Positions 63,901 to 64,000 of a DNA stretch of 64,000 nt are shown here, one piece after another; within the stretch, counting starts at the first letter, position 1, and every line of letters starts with the position of its first letter. Origin of the DNA: Promerops cafer (taxonomy: Eukaryota > Chordata > Aves > Passeriformes > Nectariniidae); assembly GCA_013398275.1 (NCBI GenBank), contig VZSE01005940.1, positions 1,028,687 through 1,092,686 on the forward strand. The letters are read 5' to 3'. The position numbers were made by a program, and so were the translations under genes. A model generated the notes under the pieces. It saw only the letters and a list, made by a program, of their open reading frames with translations, made no database searches and was not told the DNA's origin.

Positions 63901-63985
63901 CAGCCTGAATTAATCGTGCAGCTCGAGTTTCTTGGCGAAGATCGAGAAGCCGTGAACACAGAAATGACAGGTAGGTGATAACAAC
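48810..63985 (-). CDS. ASPM: ASPM, C-terminal 2,260 residues (partial gene, 14 exons)
   Basis: Spindle-pole and microtubule minus-end protein needed for mitotic spindle organisation and neural progenitor division. Loss causes primary microcephaly in human. Minus-strand exons: 63857-63985, 62737-62931, 56839-61464, 55725-55874, 55255-55421, 54271-54430, 53547-53756, 52882-53031, 51418-51609, 50770-50962, 50122-50276, 49406-49582, 48994-49166, 48810-48915. Their lengths sum to 6,783 bases, an exact 2,261 codons including the stop, and every junction is in frame. The region covers the calmodulin-binding IQ repeats and the C-terminal Armadillo-like part; the end (KPDWVLRKDN, MVMDTLGI) is nearly human. 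The N-terminal and CH-domain exons lie beyond the right edge. Confidence 0.96.
48994..49166 (-). CDS. ASPM: ASPM penultimate exon in window
   Basis: Encodes EIRGMPRTVSCIQSLYKLTA, then RKHRMDAERTLVKQK and TPLRIKTVS. It matches human [24 protein letters not shown]. Ends in phase 2 at gtaagt. Confidence 0.94.
49406..49582 (-). CDS. ASPM: ASPM exon, C-terminal Arm-like region
   Basis: Encodes YEKTTRAVYEAENSIDTLLD, then LLQMYRGKAGDKVSEKGGSI and FTKTCCLLAILSKDSKRAL. Close to human [20 protein letters not shown] and GGSIFTKTCCLLAIL. Confidence 0.95.
50122..50276 (-). CDS. ASPM: ASPM exon, C-terminal Arm-like region
   Basis: Encodes EVATRLSPLCCENMAQSRAI, then LLIRSCNRSVPCMDVIRYSV and LLNVSK, nearly identical to human (TRLSPLCCENMAQSGAI, IRSCNRSIPCMEVIRYAV). 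Confidence 0.95.
50770..50962 (-). CDS. ASPM: ASPM exon, end of IQ region
   Basis: Encodes [20 protein letters not shown], then NRTAIAIDHLLKYKHLSYIL and AALKHL. It matches human [20 protein letters not shown]. Phase 0 to phase 1. Confidence 0.94.
51418..51609 (-). CDS. ASPM: ASPM exon with IQ motifs
   Basis: Encodes SWFRAKMQRKRFLRDYERLV, then NQAAAVIQRSVRRFLARRRR and KFAVGIIKFQ. Phase 0 at both ends. The 3' half is GC-rich, with a run of arginine codons. Confidence 0.92.
51886..51990 (-). mobile_element. CR1 LINE 3' fragment
   Basis: The plus strand shows antisense CR1: ttagaagggacctacaatga, catccagaccaactgtctga, then ccacttcagggctgaccaaa. It lies in the ASPM intron upstream of the 51,609 exon. 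Confidence 0.75.
52882..53031 (-). CDS. ASPM: ASPM exon with an IQ motif
   Basis: Encodes ISEQKQKKRLLYFTAAAYHH, then ISAIKIQRAYRIHLTLKLAQ and SVLIIQ. It matches human RRFLFYTAAAYHHLSALRIQ. Phase 0 at both ends. Confidence 0.94.
53547..53756 (-). CDS. ASPM: ASPM exon with IQ motifs
   Basis: Encodes KHQAACLIQNAYRGFKARRK, then AAAVIIQKHLRAWQEGR and RRAVIKLQAFIRGYLVRKK. Three IQ-type repeats. Phase 0 at both ends. Confidence 0.93.
54271..54430 (-). CDS. ASPM: ASPM exon with IQ motifs
   Basis: Encodes FLKMKSCALTIQRVWRATRT, then SAAVKIQLAYRQYRARRLLR and E. Enters in phase 2 (CG|G, Arg) and leaves in phase 0 at gtatgt. Confidence 0.93.
54691..54748. repeat. 29-bp tandem duplication
   Basis: A unit beginning aaaggataatagcaggaata occurs at 54,691 and again at 54,720 with near identity. 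Intronic in ASPM. Confidence 0.85.
55255..55421 (-). CDS. ASPM: ASPM exon with IQ motifs
   Basis: Encodes AAYRGYKARQWVSKMRAARV, then IQAWFRGHKARTEHASVLRA and TLVIQSHCRARRLRT. Ends in phase 2 and joins the 54,430 exon in frame. Confidence 0.93.
55725..55874 (-). CDS. ASPM: ASPM exon with IQ motifs
   Basis: Encodes ASFRGFIQRQKYLLCKFSAV, then LIQQHYRAHRMRNIDQKRFH and KKAAITIQ. Phase 0 at both ends. Directly follows the giant exon. Confidence 0.93.
56204..56312 (-). mobile_element. CR1 LINE 3' fragment
   Basis: The plus strand gives the classic antisense CR1 3' end: tcatagaatcctagactggt, ttgggttggaagggaccttt, ccaacccacccaacatgggc, then a weaker match to about 56,312. It lies in the ASPM intron after the giant exon. 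Confidence 0.9.
56703..56757. repeat. 29-bp tandem duplication
   Basis: ttctactttagttttaaact with flanking bases is repeated at 56,703 and 56,732. It lies in an ASPM intron about 80 bases beyond the donor of the giant exon. Confidence 0.88.
56839..61464 (-). CDS. ASPM: ASPM giant IQ-repeat exon
   Basis: A single 4,626-bp exon of 1,542 codons with no internal stop. It opens AYWRRYSARKRYLQLRRCVI after a cctgcag acceptor and ends STIKIQ before gtactt. It corresponds to the largest exon of human ASPM (about 4.75 kb). The protein is a near-continuous array of roughly sixty IQ-type motifs (A..IQ..(Y/F)R...), mostly alternating short and long spacing, so that AAYRGMK(A/T/V)R-type and RYRA-type units recur. 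These form a calmodulin-binding, helical, coil-like region. Open frames on the opposite strand and in other frames are shadows of its composition. Confidence 0.97.
61606..61943 (+). mobile_element. Solo LTR, endogenous retrovirus (ERVK-like)
   Basis: A 338-bp segment that begins TGT and ends ACA, flanked on both sides by the direct repeat ggaagg (61,600-61,605 and 61,944-61,949), a 6-bp target duplication. It contains a TATA-like ataaaagg at 61,861 and AATAAA at 61,880 close behind, the order expected of a sense-strand LTR. No viral coding sequence adjoins it, so it is a solo LTR left by recombination. The 6-bp duplication suits ERVK/alpharetrovirus-type elements. Family assignment is an inference. 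Confidence 0.8.
61984..62063 (-). pseudogene. tRNA-Ile-like head of the SINE, not a functional tRNA
   Basis: D-arm, anticodon stem (TGGTG/CACCA, five pairs), T-arm and a 3' GGGCCA end are recognisable. The anticodon loop reads CCAGTAA, where tRNA-Ile has CTAATAA, so the invariant T33 is lost, and the 5' acceptor strand no longer pairs well. It is the promoter-bearing head of the retroposon. Confidence 0.7.
62737..62931 (-). CDS. ASPM: ASPM exon preceding the giant exon
   Basis: Encodes ERDRAARIIQKSAMNFLARR, then ESAAIFIQKLWRGYLARMIL and NKSATVIQ. Phase 0 at both ends, joining AYWRRYSARK of the giant exon. Confidence 0.94.
63857..63985 (-). CDS. ASPM: ASPM most 5' exon in the window
   Basis: Encodes VVITYLSFLCSRLLDLRQET, then RAARLIQAAWRNYRLKRELK and LSQ. 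It matches human VVLTYLSFLCARLLDLRKEI. The end of the calponin-homology-adjacent region leads into the first IQ motif here. Upstream exons are beyond the window. Confidence 0.94.
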
Positions 63986-64000
63986 CTACAGAAACACAGA

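Overview
This is a stretch of bird nuclear chromosome. CR1 LINE fragments lie throughout it, and an ASPM intron holds a tRNA-Ile/CR1 composite SINE of the kind described from songbirds (TguSINE1-like), so a passerine is the best guess. The genes are split into many small exons with GT/AG splice sites in an AT-rich background. Three protein-coding genes are recognisable. Their order is that of human 1q31 (KCNT2 - CFH - F13B - ASPM), but no CFH-related (CFHR) genes lie between CFH and F13B.

Region by region. 1-450 is a CpG-rich, promoter-like island at the left edge; by synteny it may be the KCNT2 promoter, but no coding exon is visible. 450-9,400 shows no gene. 9,540-36,684 (+) is complement factor H (CFH): a signal-peptide exon, then 22 exons encoding 21 CCP/sushi domains (CCP2 is split over two exons), then a terminal exon that completes the stop codon. 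The predicted product is 1,306 residues. 38,886-47,439 (-) is coagulation factor XIII B chain (F13B): a signal-peptide exon plus nine sushi exons, giving 595 residues from the inner start. The human protein has ten sushi domains, and the exon for human sushi 6 is not seen here. 48,810-63,985 (-) is the 3' part of ASPM: 14 exons encoding the last 2,260 residues, including one uninterrupted 4,626-bp exon packed with IQ motifs. The 5' half of ASPM (N-terminal and calponin-homology regions) lies beyond the right edge.

How they relate. CFH and F13B are both secreted plasma proteins made of CCP modules, and nearly every module is one exon flanked by phase-1 introns, so domains can be gained or lost without breaking the frame. 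The window shows this: CFH has an extra C-terminal CCP20-type domain (CCP21), and F13B lacks one internal domain. The two genes converge tail to tail about 2 kb apart. ASPM is an unrelated spindle-pole and neurogenesis gene sharing the neighbourhood.

The most interesting points are the 21-CCP CFH, the nine-sushi F13B, a displaced cysteine in CFH CCP15, an odd cysteine in CCP12, a very GC-rich F13B sushi 3 exon, and a solo LTR inserted inside a tRNA-derived SINE with a visible 6-bp target duplication. No bacterial-type system, CRISPR array or complete mobile element is present. Comparisons with human proteins are from memory, not from a search.
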